Source: Mycobacterium xenopi (lineage in GTDB: Bacteria > Actinomycetota > Actinomycetes > Mycobacteriales > Mycobacteriaceae). Taken from it: 64,000 nt of DNA. Positions 62,005 to 64,000 of the stretch are shown here, piece by piece (the stretch's first letter is position 1; each line of letters opens with the position of its first letter). The notes beneath the pieces are model-generated. The model was not told the DNA's origin. It ran no database searches and saw nothing but the letters and a program-made list of their open reading frames with translations. The translations under genes were made by a program, and so were the position numbers. The stretch spans positions 3,162,001 to 3,226,000 of the forward strand of contig NZ_AP022314.1 of NCBI RefSeq assembly GCF_009936235.1, given 5' to 3'.

Positions 62005-62591
62005 GGCCGCCGGCCGGGACCCGGCGGTTTGTCTTCGTCCGGGTTGTCGAGGCTTTCCAGCAGCGTTTTGGATTGCTGGCCCGCGGCAGCGCGGCGGCGT
62101 TGTTCCTCGGCGGCAAGCTGCACAATGGTGCGCGACCACACCACCCGGGCCCAGTGAAACGTCAGCAGGATCACGGTGATCCACGAAATAACGAGACCCA
62201 CACCCGGGCCGGGATGACCTTCAGCCACCGTCTGCCGCGACCAGACCGCAAGCAGCCCAACGGCACTGGCTAGCGCCGAGCCGGCCAGCGCCACCCAGGC
62301 CAACGCCCAGCGCCGGGTCATCAACGCCAGCATCGAAAAGCCGACGCCGAACACCAGCGCCAGCCAGCCGAACACCCGCGACGGCAGCGCCAAGGCGGCG
62401 GCGGCGGCTCCGTGGCTGGCGAACAGCACATCCCAGCCCCGGACATCGCCGGTGTGCGGCAGGATAAACGAGCCCAGCAGCACGAACACCAGGATGGCGA
62501 CAACGAAACCTCTTGCGCCAGGGTCGATTTCACGCGCTATGCGACGCTCGGCGTCCTCCAGGTCCGCTTTGAACGCGTCGAACTCGTTCAT
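62001..62591 (-). CDS. Integral membrane protein (Rv2732c-like)
   Basis: A 196-residue protein with a charged start (MNEFDAFKADLEDAERRI) and four membrane segments (FVVAILVFVLLGSFILPH; PSRVFGWLALVFGVGFSM; WVALAGSALASAVGLLAVW; GVGLVISWITVILLTFHW). ATG 62591 overlaps the miaB stop by 4 bases (ATGA), so it is translationally coupled to miaB. Conserved in mycobacteria; function unknown. A GTG at 62597 is an alternative start. Confidence 0.83.
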   Translation of the reverse strand: MNEFDAFKADLEDAERRIAREIDPGARGFVVAILVFVLLGSFILPHTGDVRGWDVLFASHGAAAAALALPSRVFGWLALVFGVGFSMLALMTRRWALAWVALAGSALASAVGLLAVWSRQTVAEGHPGPGVGLVISWITVILLTFHWARVVWSRTIVQLAAEEQRRRAAAGQQSKTLLESLDNPDEDKPPGPGRRP

Positions 62592-64000
62592 CGGCACCCA
62601 ATTCTGGGCATGCCGAGGCCCACCGCGCGCGGCCGCTGCTCCTGCACATCGCCGGCGCGGGTGCGGCGGTGCGAAAGAATGCCGGTGTCCGCGATCAGGT
62701 GATGCGGCGCGGCACCGGTGACCACGGTGGTGACGATGTCACCAGGCCGTATCTGCTGCTCGCCGGGTGTGAAGTGGACGAGCCGACCGTCACGTGCCCG
62801 CCCGCTCATGCGCGCGGTTCGGCTGTCTTTGCGGCCTTCACCAGTGGCGACGAGCAGTTCGACGGTGTTGCCGATCTGGGCGCGGTTTTCCTCCAGCGCG
62901 ATCTGCTCCTGTAGGGCAACTAGCCGTTGATAGCGTTCTTGCACAATATCTTTGGGCACCTGCCCGTCGAGGTCCGCGGCCGGTGTGCCGGGGCGCTTGG
63001 AATACTGGAAGGTGAACGCACCCGCGAACCGAACCCGTCGCATCAGCTCGAGCGTGGCGGTGAAGTCCTCCTCGGTTTCACCGGGAAAGCCGACGATCAC
63101 GTCGGTGGTGATGGCGGCGTGCGGTATCGCCGCGCGCACCCGATCGATAATGCCCAGGTAGCGCTCGACCCGGTAGGACCGCCGCATCGCACGCAAAATC
63201 CGGTCGGAACCCGACTGCAGCGGCATGTGCAGGGCCGGGCAAACGTTGGGGGTTTCCGCCATCGCCTCGATGACGTCGTCGGTGAACTCCGCCGGATGCG
63301 GTGAGGTGAACCGGACCCGTTCTAGCCCCTCTATGCGCCCACACGCCCGCAGCAGCTCGGCGAAGGCGCCACGGTTGCGGGGCAACCGTGGATCGGCGAA
63401 CGAGACGCCGTAGGCATTGACGTTCTGGCCCAGCAGCGTGACCTCCAGCACGCCCGCGTCCACCAACGACTGCACTTCGGCGAGGATGTCGGCCGGACTG
63501 CGGTCGACCTCCTTTCCCCGCAGCGACGGCACGATACAGAAGGTGCAGCTGTTGTTGCAGCCGACGGAAATGGAAACCCAAGCGGCGTAAGCAGATTCGC
63601 GGGCTGCCGGCAATGTTGACGGGAACACCTGCAGCGCCTCGGCGATTTCAACTTGGGCAACCTTGTTGTGGCGGGCTCGCTCCAGCAGTGCGGGCAGTGA
63701 CCCGATGTTGTGGGTGCCGAAGACGACATCGACCCACGGCGCCTTGCGCAGCACCGTGTCTCGGTCCTTCTGCGCAAGGCAACCGCCGACCGCGATCTGC
63801 ATGTCCGGGTTATGCCGCTTGCGCGGGGCCAAGTGGCTCAAGTTGCCGTAGAGCTTGTTGTCGGCGTTTTCCCGGACGGCGCACGTGTTGAACACCACCA
63901 CGTCGGCGTCGGCGCCTTCGGGGGCGCGCCGGTAGCCGGCCTCTTCCAGCAATCCCGCCAACCGCTCGGAATCGTGCACGTTCATCTGACAGCCGTAGGT
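62588..64000 (-). CDS. miaB: tRNA 2-methylthio-N6-isopentenyladenosine synthase MiaB, start outside window
   Basis: Radical-SAM methylthiotransferase that modifies A37 after MiaA. The window holds about 470 residues of the C-terminal part; the N-terminus lies beyond base 64000. The first cluster ligands are GCQMNVHDSERL, FNTCAVRENADNK and VGGCLAQKD; the radical-SAM CxxxCxxC is SVGCNNSCTFCIVPSLRG. The TRAM domain at the end reads NTVELLVATGEGRKDSRTAR and QQIRPGDIVTTVVTGA. With miaA in the same window it forms the complete ms2i6A pathway. Its stop overlaps the start of the membrane protein gene. Confidence 0.93.
   Translation of the reverse strand, partial: TYGCQMNVHDSERLAGLLEEAGYRRAPEGADADVVVFNTCAVRENADNKLYGNLSHLAPRKRHNPDMQIAVGGCLAQKDRDTVLRKAPWVDVVFGTHNIGSLPALLERARHNKVAQVEIAEALQVFPSTLPAARESAYAAWVSISVGCNNSCTFCIVPSLRGKEVDRSPADILAEVQSLVDAGVLEVTLLGQNVNAYGVSFADPRLPRNRGAFAELLRACGRIEGLERVRFTSPHPAEFTDDVIEAMAETPNVCPALHMPLQSGSDRILRAMRRSYRVERYLGIIDRVRAAIPHAAITTDVIVGFPGETEEDFTATLELMRRVRFAGAFTFQYSKRPGTPAADLDGQVPKDIVQERYQRLVALQEQIALEENRAQIGNTVELLVATGEGRKDSRTARMSGRARDGRLVHFTPGEQQIRPGDIVTTVVTGAAPHHLIADTGILSHRRTRAGDVQEQRPRAVGLGMPRIGCR

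Noticed and set aside
60877..62184. 435-residue minus-strand open frame opposite the DUF349 gene
   Set aside because: Antisense to a well-supported helical protein; Gly/Leu-rich shadow composition.
1..64000. CRISPR arrays, tRNA or rRNA genes, transposases or integrases
   Set aside because: None recognised anywhere in the window; repeats seen are single hairpins or protein-coding duplications.

Overview
The window is high-GC actinobacterial DNA from a Mycobacterium. From recall of the M. tuberculosis H37Rv gene order, nearly every gene has its counterpart in the same order as Rv2667 to Rv2733c: clpC2, aftC, msrB, hemQ-hemY-hemE, dxs, trkA/trkB, dut, cei, suhB, ppgK, sigA, sigB, ideR, nrdR, chiZ, lexA, fadE20, hflX, dapF, miaA, miaB. 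The species cannot be fixed by eye. No rRNA, tRNA, CRISPR array, insertion sequence or prophage was seen.

Layout. 1-5.2 kb: truncated AGCS symporter, clpC2, an ECF sigma/Ogt pair, an exported protein, a GNAT enzyme and a RibD/DHFR-like reductase. 5.2-12.5 kb: exported hydrolase, aftC, msrB, then a minus-strand haem operon (hemE-hemY-hemQ-methyltransferase). 12.6-18.5 kb: a membrane protein, a gluconate-2-dehydrogenase-subunit-3-like protein and a GMC oxidoreductase, then echA15, a DUF3000 protein and an RNase D. 18.5-24.3 kb: dxs, two ArsB-type permeases flanking a CBS protein, and a LuxR-type remnant. 24.3-35.5 kb: RNA methyltransferase, APC permease, TrkA/TrkB potassium regulators, envelope and housekeeping genes, dut, cei, suhB, ppgK. 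35.6-42.1 kb: sigA, RidA, small zinc proteins, sigB, ideR. 42.1-48.1 kb: serine-protease remnant, PAC2 protein, hydrolase, PhzF, nitrobindin, nrdR, chiZ and lexA. 48.1-64 kb: LGFP-repeat protein, TerC, fadE20, hflX, dapF, miaA, three tandem DMT-type membrane proteins, a DUF349 protein and miaB (5' end outside).

Regulation visible in the DNA includes a perfect palindrome just before clpC2, a perfect CRP-type site between the DUF4193 gene and cei, two SOS boxes in the chiZ/lexA gap, an ECF-type promoter before sigB, and hairpins between convergent genes.

Two general points matter for reuse. First, ten genes, including the essential sigA and hemY, carry single-base frameshifts, mostly in G/C runs. 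Adding or removing one base at each site restores a full-length protein, so these look like sequencing or assembly errors. Second, the differences from the H37Rv order are confined to a few places: an ECF sigma/ogt insertion, a GMC oxidoreductase insertion, loss of the AFG1-like ATPase, loss of the ABC efflux genes, loss of sthA beside a broken protease, and triplication of the DMT gene. I found no wholly new multi-gene defence or mobile system.
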